A stretch of DNA of 64,000 nt, from assembly GCA_021737145.1 (NCBI GenBank), contig JAIPEN010000006.1:186001-250000 (forward strand). The letters are read 5' to 3'. The translations under genes and the position numbers were made by a program. Position 1 is the first letter of the stretch, and the number at the start of each line of letters is the position of its first letter. Below are positions 1 to 8,636 of this stretch, one piece after another. The notes beneath the pieces were generated by a model that saw nothing but the letters and a program-made list of their open reading frames with translations, was not told the DNA's origin and did no database searches. Source of the DNA: Desulfarculaceae bacterium. GTDB lineage: Bacteria > Desulfobacterota > Desulfarculia > Desulfarculales > Desulfarculaceae.

Positions 1-2
1 TG

Positions 3-587
3 GGGGCCTACGGACTCATCGGGGCGGACCCGGCTTTCCCCTGGCCCTCCACCCACCTTTTCTGGGGCGACGAGCGCTGCGTGCCCCCGGACCACGAGGA
101 GAGCAACCGCCGCGCGGCCCTGGAGTCCCTGGGCCCGCCGGAGCGCCTGCCCCGCGACAACATCCACCCCATGCGCGGCCAGCTCAGCCCCCGCGAGGCT
201 GCCCAGGACTATGAGTGGCGGCTGCGGGGGTTTTTCGAGGGAGAGGAGCGCCCTCCCTGGGACCTGCTGCTCCTGGGCCTGGGGCCGGACGGCCACACCG
301 CCAGCCTGTTCCCCGGCGTGCCCGCCCTGGACGAGGCCGAGGCCTGGGTGGCCCCGGTGGACGCGCCCAGTCATATCGGGCCCCATCTGCCCCGGGTCAC
401 CCTGACCCTGCCGGCCATCAACGCGGCCCGCCGGGTGCTGTTCATCGCGGCCGGGGCCAACAAGCAGCCGGTGGTGGCGGCCATCCGGGCCGACCAGCAG
501 CGGGCGGCCCAAAACTACCCCGCCGCCCGGGTGCGCCCCAGGGGAGAGATGATCTGGCACCTGGACCGGGCTGCGGCGGGCGATTGA
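3..587 (+). CDS. pgl: 6-phosphogluconolactonase, 5' end cut by window
   Basis: Hydrolyses 6-phosphogluconolactone to 6-phosphogluconate in the oxidative pentose phosphate pathway, in the cytoplasm. The frame is open from base 3 with no start in the window, so only the C-terminal 194 residues are seen. The family signature FWGDERCVPPDHEESN is present at the left, followed by the conserved LLLGLGPDGHTASLFPG block near the middle, both typical of the SugarP_isomerase/DevB fold. The GTG at 81 lies inside the first motif and is not the start. It ends 34 bases before the next gene on the same strand. The missing N-terminus, about 40-50 residues by family length, should lie just upstream. Confidence 0.93.
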   Translation, partial: GAYGLIGADPAFPWPSTHLFWGDERCVPPDHEESNRRAALESLGPPERLPRDNIHPMRGQLSPREAAQDYEWRLRGFFEGEERPPWDLLLLGLGPDGHTASLFPGVPALDEAEAWVAPVDAPSHIGPHLPRVTLTLPAINAARRVLFIAAGANKQPVVAAIRADQQRAAQNYPAARVRPRGEMIWHLDRAAAGD

Positions 588-621
588 TTCCGCCCCGCCG
601 CTGTGGTCCAATGAGCCTGTC

Positions 622-1326
622 ATGTGCGGCCGATTCCAACAGAGCAGCGACCTGGCCACCCTGCAGGATCGGTTCGCCTTTCGCGCCGAGGGGCTGGAGT
701 TGCGGCCCCGCTGGAACCTGGCCCCCGGCCAGGACGCCCTGGTGGTGCGGCTCGCGGAGGAGGGGCGCCGGGGCTCCCTGCTGCGCTGGGGCCTGGTGCC
801 CGCCTGGTCCAAGGATGCGGCCACGGGTTACAAGATGATAAACGCCCGCTCCGAGGGCATTGCGGCCAAGCCGGCCTTCCGGGGGCCCTTCAAGCGCTCC
901 CGCTGCCTGGTGCCGGCTGATGCTTTTTACGAATGGGCCAAGCAAAAAGGCCACAAGCAGCCTTACCGCCTGGCCCTGGCCGATGATGAGCCCTTTGCCC
1001 TGGCCGGGCTGTGGGACCGTTGGCAGGCGCCGGAAGGCCGCGAGCTGGAGAGCTTCACCATCATCACCACCCAGGCCAACCAGCTGGTGAAGCCCATCCA
1101 CGACCGCATGCCGGTGATGCTGGCGCGATCCGACGAGGACGCCTGGCTGGACCCGGCCAGCCCGGCCGAGGCGCTGGAAGGGCTGCTCAAGCCGTATCCG
1201 GCCCAGGCCATGGGTTCGCGGGCGGTGTCGGCGCGCCTCAACTCGCCGGCCAACGAGGGGCCCGAGCTAGTCGAGCCGGTGGCCACCCAAGGGGGCTTGT
1301 TTTCAGAGGAGGGGGATGGCGCATGA
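622..1326 (+). CDS. SOS response-associated peptidase (SRAP, YedK/HMCES family)
   Basis: Family members protect abasic sites in single-stranded DNA by forming a covalent link through Cys2. The start is fixed by the MCGRF N-terminus, because Cys2 must be exposed after Met removal. Other family motifs follow in order: WNLAPGQ near residue 35, INARSE near 75, ADAFYEW near 105 and PIHDRMPVML near 160, supplying the conserved Asn, Glu and His. Length of 234 residues is usual. The stop overlaps the start of the next gene as ATGA, so the two are probably translationally coupled. No LexA box was recognised upstream. Confidence 0.93.
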   Translation: MCGRFQQSSDLATLQDRFAFRAEGLELRPRWNLAPGQDALVVRLAEEGRRGSLLRWGLVPAWSKDAATGYKMINARSEGIAAKPAFRGPFKRSRCLVPADAFYEWAKQKGHKQPYRLALADDEPFALAGLWDRWQAPEGRELESFTIITTQANQLVKPIHDRMPVMLARSDEDAWLDPASPAEALEGLLKPYPAQAMGSRAVSARLNSPANEGPELVEPVATQGGLFSEEGDGA

Positions 1327-2756
1327 AGCACAGGGTGATCATCCGGCGCTGCGAGCGCTACGACCCGGAGCTTATCGCGGGAATCATCGCCGAGGGCATG
1401 CAGGAGCTGGGGGCCAAGCCCAGAGGCCGGGTGTTGGCCAAGCCCAACGTGGTGCTGGCCCACCGCGAGGTGTTTCCCTATGCCTACACCCGGCCCGAGT
1501 TCTTGGAAGGCGCGCTCATGGCCGCCCGAAGGGTGGGCGGGGCGGAGATAGGCGAGCTGGCCGTGGGAGAGCGCTCGGGCATCACCGTGCCCACCCGCTT
1601 CTGCTTTGACCAGGCGGGCTACCCCGGGGTGATCAAGCGCCAAAAGGCCAAGGCCTACTATTTTGACGAGTGCCCCCATGAGCCGGTGCCCTTGCCCGGC
1701 GGCGGGGCCCTGCGAAACCAACTCTATCTGCCCCGGCCGGTGGTGCGGGCCGACTTCCTGCTCAACCTGCCCAAGTTCAAGGCCCATCCCTGGACCCGCA
1801 TGACCCTGAGCCTCAAAAACTTCATCGGCATTCAGGACGACTCCCACCGCCTGCTGGATCACAACACCTTTTTGGAGCACAAGATCGTGGACCTGAACCT
1901 GGCCAGGCGCCAGGACTTCATCGCCATCGACGGCATCGTGGCCGGCCAGAAGATGATGCTCACCCCGGACCCCTATGACCTGGGGGCCATTGTCATGGGC
2001 ACCAATCCCTGCGCGGTGGACACGGTGGGCTGCGCCATGGTGAGGGTGGACCCGAACGACCTGGTGCACTTGAAGATGGCTGCGGCCCATGGCCTGGGCC
2101 CCATGGACTTGGGCGAGATCGAGATACTCGGCGACTTCCCCCTGGAGGAGATTCAGCGCCGCACCGAGGACTTCCAATTCTGCCTGGAGCGGGTGGACGA
2201 CTATTTCGCTGACGGACCGCTCACCTGCACCGTGGGCAGCTTCCCGGAGGCCCACTCGCGGGACTACTGCTGGGGCGGCTGCCCCGGGGCCTTGCAAGAG
2301 GCGGTGCACATCCTCAGGGGATTCGATCCTCAGGTGGAGAGCAAGATGGGCAAGGTGCGCTACGTGGTGGGCAGGGTGGAGGGCCCGCTGAACCTGGCCC
2401 CGGACGAGAAGGTGCTCTTCGCCGGGGCCTGCACCTCCTGGGAAGGGGAGATCGACGGCCGGCAGGTGAAGATCGAGCCCTCCTACCGCCCGCCCCCGGA
2501 GCACGACCCTCACCGCCGGCCCAGCAACGACATGCTGCTCAAGACCGGCCAGGCCCTGGGCCGCTGCGTGGCCAACCGGGGCCGCCGCTGGCTGCACGCC
2601 CCGGCCTGCACCATGAGCGTGGCCGACCACGTGCACTACGTATCCACCCTGGCCGGAGTGGCCAATCCCAACTTCGACCTGCGCCTGCTGTTGCCCATCA
2701 ACCTGGCCTATCTGCGCATGAAGGCCGGCCGCCTGGCCGCCCGTTTCAGCGGCTAG
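1323..2756 (+). CDS. DUF362 domain protein
   Basis: A 477-residue protein of the DUF362 family, whose biochemical role is not settled; members often sit with iron-sulfur proteins. Visible family traits are the N-terminal KPNVV segment, the LNLPKFKAHPWTRMTLSLKN block near residue 150 and an AIDGIVAGQ segment near 200. Cysteines cluster in the last third (DYCWGGCPG, FAGACTSW, PACTM), but no complete 4Fe-4S ferredoxin motif is seen. The start ATG at 1323 overlaps the upstream stop by four bases. A longer reading starting near 1011 would run through the SRAP gene and is rejected. It lies in an operon with the aldehyde dehydrogenase and radical SAM genes downstream. Confidence 0.85.
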   Translation: MKHRVIIRRCERYDPELIAGIIAEGMQELGAKPRGRVLAKPNVVLAHREVFPYAYTRPEFLEGALMAARRVGGAEIGELAVGERSGITVPTRFCFDQAGYPGVIKRQKAKAYYFDECPHEPVPLPGGGALRNQLYLPRPVVRADFLLNLPKFKAHPWTRMTLSLKNFIGIQDDSHRLLDHNTFLEHKIVDLNLARRQDFIAIDGIVAGQKMMLTPDPYDLGAIVMGTNPCAVDTVGCAMVRVDPNDLVHLKMAAAHGLGPMDLGEIEILGDFPLEEIQRRTEDFQFCLERVDDYFADGPLTCTVGSFPEAHSRDYCWGGCPGALQEAVHILRGFDPQVESKMGKVRYVVGRVEGPLNLAPDEKVLFAGACTSWEGEIDGRQVKIEPSYRPPPEHDPHRRPSNDMLLKTGQALGRCVANRGRRWLHAPACTMSVADHVHYVSTLAGVANPNFDLRLLLPINLAYLRMKAGRLAARFSG

Positions 2757-2772
2757 CATGGAAAGAGACGTC

Positions 2773-4329
2773 ATGAGCCCTCAAGAGACCATTTGCCTTA
2801 ATCCCGCCACCGGCCAAGAGCTGGGCAGGGTGCCCTTGCAGAGCCCGGAGGAGGTGATGGCCGCGGCCCAGGCGGCGCGGGCGGCCCAGCCGGGCTGGGC
2901 GGCAACCCCGGTGCGGGAGCGGGCCAAGGCCATTCGCCGGGTGCGCGACTATCTCACCGCACATGCCGATGAGCTGGCCGCCACCATCGCGGCGGACAAC
3001 GGCAAGACCCGCACCGACGCCATGGTGGCCGAGGTGCTGCCCGCCACGGTGGCGGCGCACTATTACGCTAAAAAGGCGGCGCGCTGGCTGCGGGACCGCA
3101 AGCCCGGCCCCGCCCTGTGGCTGCTGGCCAACAAGCGCACCCGCCTGGCGCCCCAGCCCTGGGGAGTGGTGGGCATCATCAGCCCTTGGAATTATCCCTT
3201 CACCATCCCCTTTTCCGAGGTGGTCTGCGGTCTGATGGCCGGCAACTGCGTGCTGCTCAAGGTGGCCAGCGAGACCCAAATGGTGGGCCAGGCCCTGGCC
3301 CGCTGTCTGGAAGCAGCCCAGCTTCCGCCCGGGGTCTTCACCTGCCTCAACCTGCCGGGACGCCAGGCCGGGCCTGCCATGCTGGAGGCCGGGGTGGACA
3401 AGCTGTTCTTCACCGGCTCGGTGGGGGTAGGCAAAGAGCTCATGGCCCAGGCGGCCGGTAGCCTGACCCCGGTGAATCTGGAGCTGGGGGGCAACGACGC
3501 CATGCTGGTGTGCCCGGACGCGGATCTGGAACGGGCCGCGGCCGGGGCAGCCTGGGGCGGGCTGGTAAACACCGGCCAGACCTGCGGCGGGGTGGAGCGG
3601 GTCTACGTGCACCAGGGCGTGGCCCCGGAGTTCCTGCGCCTGCTGGGGGCCAAGGTGGAGGCGCTCCGGGTGGGCCACGACACCGAGTTCAACGCGGACC
3701 TGGGGGCCATGACCACCACCCGCCAGGTGGAGCTGGTCAAGGCCCATCTGGCCGACGCCCTGGAGCGCGGGGCCCAGGTGTTCGCCCAGAGCGCCTGCCC
3801 GGAAGGGCCCCATTGGCTGCCGGCCACGGTGCTGACCCAGGTGGACCACTCCATGCGGGTGATGCGCGAGGAAACCTTCGGGCCGGTGATCGCGGTGATG
3901 GAGGTCAGCGACATGGAGCAGGCCGTGGCCCTGGCCAATGACTCGGATCTGGGGCTCACCGGCTCGGTGTGGTCGCGGAACCGGGGCGCGGCCCGCGCCC
4001 TGGCCCGGCGCGTCAAGGCCGGGGTGGTGATGATCAACGACCACCTGATGAGCCACGGATTGGCCGAGGCCCCCTGGGGCGGGTTCAAGCTCTCGGGCAT
4101 CGGCCGCAGCCACGGTCAGGCGGGCTTCATGGAGATGGTGCAAATGCAGGCCATCGTGGACGACCTGGCCTCGCTGGCCAAACGCGACCTGTGGTGGCAC
4201 CCCCAGGACCGGGTGCAGTACGAGGGCCTCAAGGGCATCCCCCAGATGCTGTTCGCCAAGGGCCTGGGCCGCCGTTTGGCGGGCATGCGCGCCCTGATGA
4301 AGCTGCTGCCCCGCATGTTCCGCTCATGA
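2773..4329 (+). CDS. aldehyde dehydrogenase family protein
   Basis: NAD(P)-dependent oxidation of an aldehyde to the acid is the family reaction; the substrate is unknown. The catalytic cysteine sits in NTGQTCGGVERVYV near residue 265 and the general-base glutamate in NLELGGND near 235; the nucleotide-binding FTGSVGVGKE segment precedes it. A C-terminal tail of about 45 residues after the core carries many basic and hydrophobic residues. Length is 518 residues from the ATG at 2773, which has an AAAGAG stretch before it; an in-frame ATG at 2758 is the alternative. The gene starts just after the DUF362 gene, and its stop overlaps the next start (ATGA). Confidence 0.92.
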   Translation: MSPQETICLNPATGQELGRVPLQSPEEVMAAAQAARAAQPGWAATPVRERAKAIRRVRDYLTAHADELAATIAADNGKTRTDAMVAEVLPATVAAHYYAKKAARWLRDRKPGPALWLLANKRTRLAPQPWGVVGIISPWNYPFTIPFSEVVCGLMAGNCVLLKVASETQMVGQALARCLEAAQLPPGVFTCLNLPGRQAGPAMLEAGVDKLFFTGSVGVGKELMAQAAGSLTPVNLELGGNDAMLVCPDADLERAAAGAAWGGLVNTGQTCGGVERVYVHQGVAPEFLRLLGAKVEALRVGHDTEFNADLGAMTTTRQVELVKAHLADALERGAQVFAQSACPEGPHWLPATVLTQVDHSMRVMREETFGPVIAVMEVSDMEQAVALANDSDLGLTGSVWSRNRGAARALARRVKAGVVMINDHLMSHGLAEAPWGGFKLSGIGRSHGQAGFMEMVQMQAIVDDLASLAKRDLWWHPQDRVQYEGLKGIPQMLFAKGLGRRLAGMRALMKLLPRMFRS

Positions 4330-5267
4330 GCGAGCTGCCTCCTTCCGCGGCCTATGAACGAGCCGCCGCGCGCCTGGAAAAGGCGCTGCGCTCCTGCGCC
4401 CTGTGCCCCCGCCGCTGCCGGGTGGACCGCCTGGCCGGCGAGCCGGGCTTTTGCCGCGCCCGGGCCGAGACCGCCCCGGTGAACACCGCCCAGCTTCACT
4501 CCGGCGAGGAGCCGCCCATCAGCGGCAGCAAGGGCTCGGGCACCGTGTTTTTCGCTGGCTGCACCCTGGCCTGCCGCTTTTGCCAGAACTGGCAAATCAG
4601 CCAGGCGGGCGGCGGCGAGGAGGCCAACCCCGAGGACCTGGCCGGGGTGTTCCTGGGCTTGGAGATGGCCGGGGCCCACAATCTGAACCTGGTGACCCCC
4701 ACCCCCCACCTGGTGGTGATCCTCAAGGCCCTGGCCATTGCCCGGGGCTACGGCTTCGCCCTGCCCGTGGTGTACAACACCTCGGGCTACGAGAGCGCGG
4801 CGGTGCTTCGCCAGCTCGACGGGCTGGTGGAGATATACATGCCCGACTTCAAGTACGCCGATGACACGGTGGCCGCGCGCCTGTCGGACGCGGGCAACTA
4901 CGTGGCCAACGCCAAGGCCTCGCTCAAGGAGATGGTGCGCCAGGTGGGCAACCTCAAGCTGGACGACGACGGGGTGGCCTGGCAAGGGGTGCTGGTTAGG
5001 CATTTGGTGCTGCCCGGTGGTCTGTCCGGTTCGCCCGAGGTGCTGGCCGCCATCGCCGACATCTGCGGGCCCAAGGCCTGGGTGAGCCTCATGTCGCAGT
5101 ACTTCCCCACCTACAAGGCGGCCGAGATCCCCGGCCTGGAGCGGCGCGTCAACCAGGCCGAGTATGAGGAGGCGATCCAGGCCCTGACCCGGGTGGGCGT
5201 CAGCCGGGGATTCGTGCAGGGCCTGGCCTCGGCCACCGAGGAGTGGGTGCCCCAGTGGCGGGAGTAG
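4326..5267 (+). CDS. radical SAM protein, PflX type (COG1313)
   Basis: A 313-residue radical SAM enzyme. The cluster-binding motif CTLACRFC (C-x3-C-x2-C) lies near residue 80. An N-terminal CALCPRRCRVDRLAGEPGFC segment is the hallmark of the PflX group, related to pyruvate formate-lyase activating enzymes but of unproven substrate. It probably uses SAM and one 4Fe-4S cluster to form a 5'-deoxyadenosyl radical. No glycyl radical enzyme is seen in the window, so activation of one cannot be inferred here. The ATG overlaps the aldehyde dehydrogenase stop, making this the last gene of a four-gene operon that faces the por operon. Confidence 0.88.
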   Translation: MSELPPSAAYERAAARLEKALRSCALCPRRCRVDRLAGEPGFCRARAETAPVNTAQLHSGEEPPISGSKGSGTVFFAGCTLACRFCQNWQISQAGGGEEANPEDLAGVFLGLEMAGAHNLNLVTPTPHLVVILKALAIARGYGFALPVVYNTSGYESAAVLRQLDGLVEIYMPDFKYADDTVAARLSDAGNYVANAKASLKEMVRQVGNLKLDDDGVAWQGVLVRHLVLPGGLSGSPEVLAAIADICGPKAWVSLMSQYFPTYKAAEIPGLERRVNQAEYEEAIQALTRVGVSRGFVQGLASATEEWVPQWRE

Positions 5268-5459
5268 GCCAGAGGTAAGAGGTCGGTAATAAGGGATGGT
5301 TTCTTCAGAAGGGCGGCCCTGGCGGTGGGCCGCTCCCGCGTTAGGGCTATTTGGGCCTCTGGCGCCCCGGCGGCACAGCCATCGGGGGCAACAGAGAGCG
5401 GCTCTCCCGGGTCCGGGATGCTTGAATCGTCTGGTTTTACAGGGGCTTAAAATAAGAAT

Positions 5460-5515
5460 CCCTGCGTGCCAGCGCCTCTTAAAAATTAATTCAAAATAGA
5501 CGCCGGCACGCAGGG
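5460..5515. terminator. inverted repeat between convergent genes, possible bidirectional terminator
   Basis: Arms at 5460-5474 (CCCTGCGTGCCAGCG) and 5501-5515 are complementary over 15 bases with one mismatch and enclose a 26-base AT-rich loop. The repeat lies in the 264-base gap between the plus-strand radical SAM gene and the minus-strand porB, where a shared terminator is expected. There is no long T-run, and the loop is long, so the role is uncertain. The rest of the gap shows no convincing gene. Confidence 0.4.
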
Positions 5516-5531
5516 GTGGGGGGCTATGTAG

Positions 5532-6488
5532 TTAGGCCTCCGGGTTGGTGGCCTGGACTAACTTTAGCAGACGATCCCAGTCCGCGTCCACTCGTTTTTG
5601 AATATAAGCAATATCTTCCGGGCCCAGGTGGCTGAAGCGCCGCTGGGTCTTGAGATACTCCTCGACCGGGATGGGTTTCTTGATGTCGCGGGTCAGGATG
5701 AACTGCCCGTCGATCACCTCGAACAGGGGGAAGACCTTGCTCTGGACCACCTTGCGGGCGGTCTCGATGGAGGTCTCCGGAGGGCAGCGCCAGCCGGTGG
5801 GGCAGGGGCTGTAGATGTGAATGTAGGCCGGCCCGGGAATGGTGACCGCCTTCTTGACCTTGTTCATCAGGTCCACGTGCCAGGCCGGGGAGGCGGTGGC
5901 CACGTAGGGGATGTTGTGGGCCGCGGCGATCATGGGCATGTTCTTCTTCCAGGTCATCTGACCCTTGGAAATCTTGCCCGGAGGGCTGGTGGTGGTCATG
6001 GCCCCGAAGGGGGTGGAGCTGGAACGCTGAATGCCCGTGTTCATGTAGGCTTCGTTGTCCAGGCAGATGTAGGTGAAGTCGTGCCCGCGCTCCAGGGCCC
6101 CGGAAAGGGCCTGCAGGCCGATGTCGGCGGTGGCGCCGTCACCGGCAAAGGCCACGATCTTAGAGCCGTTGTCCTTGATGCGGCCCTTGCGGATCAGGGC
6201 CTTGCGGCCGGCCTCGACTCCCGAGGCCACGGCGGCCGCGTTCTCAAAGGCCACGTGGATCCAGGGGGTCTCCCAGGCGGTCTGGTAGGATGAGGAGATG
6301 ATCTCCATGCAGCCGGTGGCCGACACGGCGATCATGTCCATGCCCACGGCCTTGGCGGCCAGGCGCAGGGCCAAGACCTCGCCGCAGCCCTGGCAGGCGC
6401 GGTGACCCTTGGAGAAAGGCTCCACCAAGGGAATGGTCTTGGGAGTTATCTTCTTAAAGTCCTGTAGTGCTTCGGCTGCGCTAATCAT
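5532..6488 (-). CDS. porB: pyruvate:ferredoxin oxidoreductase, beta subunit
   Basis: Thiamine-diphosphate subunit of the complex that interconverts pyruvate plus CoA with acetyl-CoA, CO2 and reduced ferredoxin. GHRACQGCGEVLALR near residue 30 supplies two cluster-ligand cysteines, SATGC a third, and GDGATADIG is the ThDP/Mg motif. Length of 318 residues is usual. The start at 6488 overlaps the porA stop by four bases (ATGA); the frame stays open upstream, but that translation is arginine/glycine-rich and not protein-like. It is the last gene of porGDAB. Pyruvate is the most likely 2-oxoacid by subunit pattern, but other 2-oxoacids cannot be excluded. Confidence 0.93.
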   Translation of the reverse strand: MISAAEALQDFKKITPKTIPLVEPFSKGHRACQGCGEVLALRLAAKAVGMDMIAVSATGCMEIISSSYQTAWETPWIHVAFENAAAVASGVEAGRKALIRKGRIKDNGSKIVAFAGDGATADIGLQALSGALERGHDFTYICLDNEAYMNTGIQRSSSTPFGAMTTTSPPGKISKGQMTWKKNMPMIAAAHNIPYVATASPAWHVDLMNKVKKAVTIPGPAYIHIYSPCPTGWRCPPETSIETARKVVQSKVFPLFEVIDGQFILTRDIKKPIPVEEYLKTQRRFSHLGPEDIAYIQKRVDADWDRLLKLVQATNPEA

Positions 6489-7660
6489 TCTTTCACCCCC
6501 ACCATCTGGCAGGTCATTTCCTCGCCGCTGGCCGCCGCCTTCTGGGCCGTCTGGTACATCTCGATGAACTGGGCGCGGGTCACATCCCGGCCGCCCAGGC
6601 CGCAGACGAAGTTGGCCACGTAGGGGCTGGCGCCCTTGGCGTAGAGCAGGCCCCTGAGTTCGGTGGCCACCGGGCCGGCCGGCAGGCCGGGGCTCAGGGC
6701 GCGGTCGATAACGATAAGGGTCTTGGCCCCGGCGATGGCCTCCATGAAGTCCTCCACCGGGAAGGGCCGCCACAGGCGGATGCGCACCTGGCCGACATTG
6801 ATGCCGTCCTCGCGCATCTGGTCCACGGCGCTCATGGTGGTCTCGCCCAAGGAGCCCATGGTCACGAACACGGTGTCCGCGTCATCGGTGCGGTAGGTCT
6901 CGATGGGCTTGTAGGTGCGGCCGAACTTCTCGGCCATGCCCGCCCAATGCTCCTTGATCACCTCGTAGGAGTCTTCCAGGGCCACGGCATTGGCCTTTTT
7001 GGCCTCGGTGTAGATCTCGGGCATGCCCACGATGCCCATGGAGATGGGGTTGGCCGTGTCCAGGCTTTGGCTGGGCTCGAAGGCCGGCAGATAGGCATCC
7101 ACCTCTTCCTTGTCCGGCAACTCTATGGGCTCGATGACGTGGGTGAGGATGAAGCCGTCCAGGTTCACCGCCACCGGCAGGCAAACCCGGCTGTCCTCGG
7201 CCACCTTGAAGGCGTGTATGGTCAGATCCACCACCTCCTGGCCGTTCTCGGCAAAGGTCTGAATCCAGCCGATGTCACGCTCGGCCATGATGTCGCTGTG
7301 GTCGTTCCAGATGCTGATGGGGCCGCTCAGGGAGCGGTTGGCCACGGCCATGACGATGGGCAGCCTCAGGGAGGCGGCGATGAACAGGATCTCGTGCATC
7401 AGGGCCAGGCCCTGGCTGCTGGTGCTGGTGAAGGTGCGGGCGCCGGCCGCGCTGCTGCCCACGCAGCAGCTCATGGCGCTGTGCTCGCTCTCCACGGGCA
7501 CGAACTCGGCATCCAGGTGGCCGTCGGCCACCATCTCCGAGAGATGTTCGACTATATGGGTTTGTGGAGTGATGGGATATGCCGCCACCACGTCCGCGTT
7601 ACAAAGTCCAACGACCTCGGCGCAGGCCAAGGAAACCTCAAGCCCCACACGCCGGCCCAT
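6485..7660 (-). CDS. porA: pyruvate:ferredoxin oxidoreductase, alpha subunit
   Basis: Alpha subunit with the pyrimidine-binding half of the ThDP site and the transketolase C-terminal domain. The N-terminal VVAAYPITPQTHIVEHLSE motif is diagnostic, and SSQGLALMHE and IPIVMAVANR-like segments follow. 391 residues from the ATG at 7660, which has a strong GGAGGA site just upstream; a longer frame to 7729 has no such site. The start lies inside the 3' end of porD (23-base overlap) and the stop overlaps porB. The alpha subunit is separate, as in archaeal and deltaproteobacterial four-subunit enzymes, rather than fused as in the single-chain PFOR. Confidence 0.94.
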   Translation of the reverse strand: MGRRVGLEVSLACAEVVGLCNADVVAAYPITPQTHIVEHLSEMVADGHLDAEFVPVESEHSAMSCCVGSSAAGARTFTSTSSQGLALMHEILFIAASLRLPIVMAVANRSLSGPISIWNDHSDIMAERDIGWIQTFAENGQEVVDLTIHAFKVAEDSRVCLPVAVNLDGFILTHVIEPIELPDKEEVDAYLPAFEPSQSLDTANPISMGIVGMPEIYTEAKKANAVALEDSYEVIKEHWAGMAEKFGRTYKPIETYRTDDADTVFVTMGSLGETTMSAVDQMREDGINVGQVRIRLWRPFPVEDFMEAIAGAKTLIVIDRALSPGLPAGPVATELRGLLYAKGASPYVANFVCGLGGRDVTRAQFIEMYQTAQKAAASGEEMTCQMVGVKE

Positions 7661-7967
7661 ATTTGTCCTCCTCCTTCTCTTCTTTCCAACTAATGGCATC
7701 CTTGGGGCATTCCTCAAGACAAATGCCACAGCCTTTGCAGTAGTAGCTATCCCAGGTGTAATAGCCTTCAGCCTCGGGATCGGGGCTGTAAGCCATGTCC
7801 GGGCAGATGATCCAACACAGGCCGCACTTGATGCAGACCTCGCGGTCGGTCACCGGATAGCGGCGGCTGCGCCAGTCGCCGGTGTTGAAGCGCCGGCTGG
7901 AACCCGGTTCCGTCCCGGCGCAACCCAAGGGCAGATCTTTCCAAGGGAACAAGCCTTCATCGGCCAT
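7638..7967 (-). CDS. porD: pyruvate:ferredoxin oxidoreductase, delta (ferredoxin-like) subunit
   Basis: A 109-residue electron-transfer subunit with two 4Fe-4S motifs, CIKCGLCWIICPD near residue 45 and CKGCGICLEECP near 80. It passes electrons from the ThDP subunits to free ferredoxin. The N-terminus contains a WKDLPLGC segment typical of PorD. It begins four bases after the porG stop and its 3' end overlaps the porA start, so the four subunits are tightly coupled. Confidence 0.94.
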   Translation of the reverse strand: MADEGLFPWKDLPLGCAGTEPGSSRRFNTGDWRSRRYPVTDREVCIKCGLCWIICPDMAYSPDPEAEGYYTWDSYYCKGCGICLEECPKDAISWKEEKEEDKYGPACGA

Positions 7968-7971
7968 GATC

Positions 7972-8520
7972 CTACTCCTCGATTACGGTTTCGGAATATG
8001 CCCGGTTCAGGGCGTTCCAGTTTTTCTCGGCGATCTTGCCGAAGCGGTGGTCCAGGGGGGCCTTGATGCTGGCCAGGTCGATGAGACCGGCCGCCTTGAG
8101 CAGAGCGCCCAGCATGGTGGTGTTGGTGATGGGAACCCCCAACTCCTCCTCGGCGATCTTGCTGGCGTCCACCACGGCGGTGCGCCCGTTAAAGCCACAC
8201 TCGCCGCGCACCTCGGTCACGTCCTTGGAGCTGTTGGCCACCAGGGTGCCGCCCGGCTTCAGGCCGTTCTTCACCCCGCCGGTGGCCAAGAGGGAGGGGT
8301 CCAAGACCAACACCACGTCCGGCTCGTAGATTTTTTCGCGGAGCCGGATGGGCTCCTCGCTAATACGCAAAAAGGCCTGCACCGGGGCGCCGCGCCTCTC
8401 GGGGCCGAAGCTGGGGAAGGCTTGTGCAAATTTGCCTTCCTCGATGGCCGCCAGGGCCATAAGCTCCGCCGAGGTGACGGCTCCCTGGCCGCCCCGGCCA
8501 TGGAAACGAACCTCAATCAT
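7972..8520 (-). CDS. porG: pyruvate:ferredoxin oxidoreductase, gamma subunit
   Basis: First gene of the por operon, 182 residues. The start MIEVRFHGRGGQGAVTSAE is the canonical gamma-subunit glycine-rich segment, and FPSFGPERRGAPVQAF is the second family hallmark; this domain forms part of the CoA-binding region. An AAGGAG site stands six bases before the ATG. A sigma70-type promoter lies about 50 bases upstream. The gene order GDAB matches the usual split-subunit operons. Confidence 0.94.
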   Translation of the reverse strand: MIEVRFHGRGGQGAVTSAELMALAAIEEGKFAQAFPSFGPERRGAPVQAFLRISEEPIRLREKIYEPDVVLVLDPSLLATGGVKNGLKPGGTLVANSSKDVTEVRGECGFNGRTAVVDASKIAEEELGVPITNTTMLGALLKAAGLIDLASIKAPLDHRFGKIAEKNWNALNRAYSETVIEE

Positions 8521-8568
8521 AGGAAACTCCTTGTAAAATAGCTTTCGCGCGCAAGTTGAAGCAAGAAT

Positions 8569-8596
8569 TCTATAGGCAGGTTCCCGCGCCTGTCAA
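8569..8596 (-). promoter_or_regulatory. sigma70 promoter of porGDAB
   Basis: On the minus strand TTGACA (8596-8591) is followed after 16 bases by TATAGA (8574-8569). Both boxes are close to consensus, and the start of porG is 48 bases further. This should be the main promoter of the four-gene por operon. Confidence 0.75.
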
Positions 8597-8601
8597 GGTT
8601 C

Positions 8602-8622
8602 GGGGTGAATTTGATTCACCCC
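8602..8622. terminator. 9-bp perfect hairpin between yccA-like gene and por promoter
   Basis: GGGGTGAAT (8602-8610) and ATTCACCCC (8614-8622) are perfectly complementary with a 3-base loop. It sits downstream of the minus-strand Bax-inhibitor gene and directly upstream of the por -35 box. There is no T-run in the direction of transcription, so it may be a weak terminator or an operator for the por promoter. Confidence 0.45.
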
Positions 8623-8636
8623 TTATGAAAGCCTTT

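Noticed and set aside
963..2774. Long minus-strand open frame across SRAP, DUF362 and neighbours
   Set aside because: His/Gly/Leu-rich antisense translation typical of GC-rich DNA; the plus strand has recognised families with overlapping starts and stops.
2746..4200. Long minus-strand open frame opposite aldehyde dehydrogenase
   Set aside because: Antisense shadow; translation has no family features.
5296..5499. 67-codon frame after the radical SAM gene
   Set aside because: No ribosome site, no similarity, runs into the inverted repeat.
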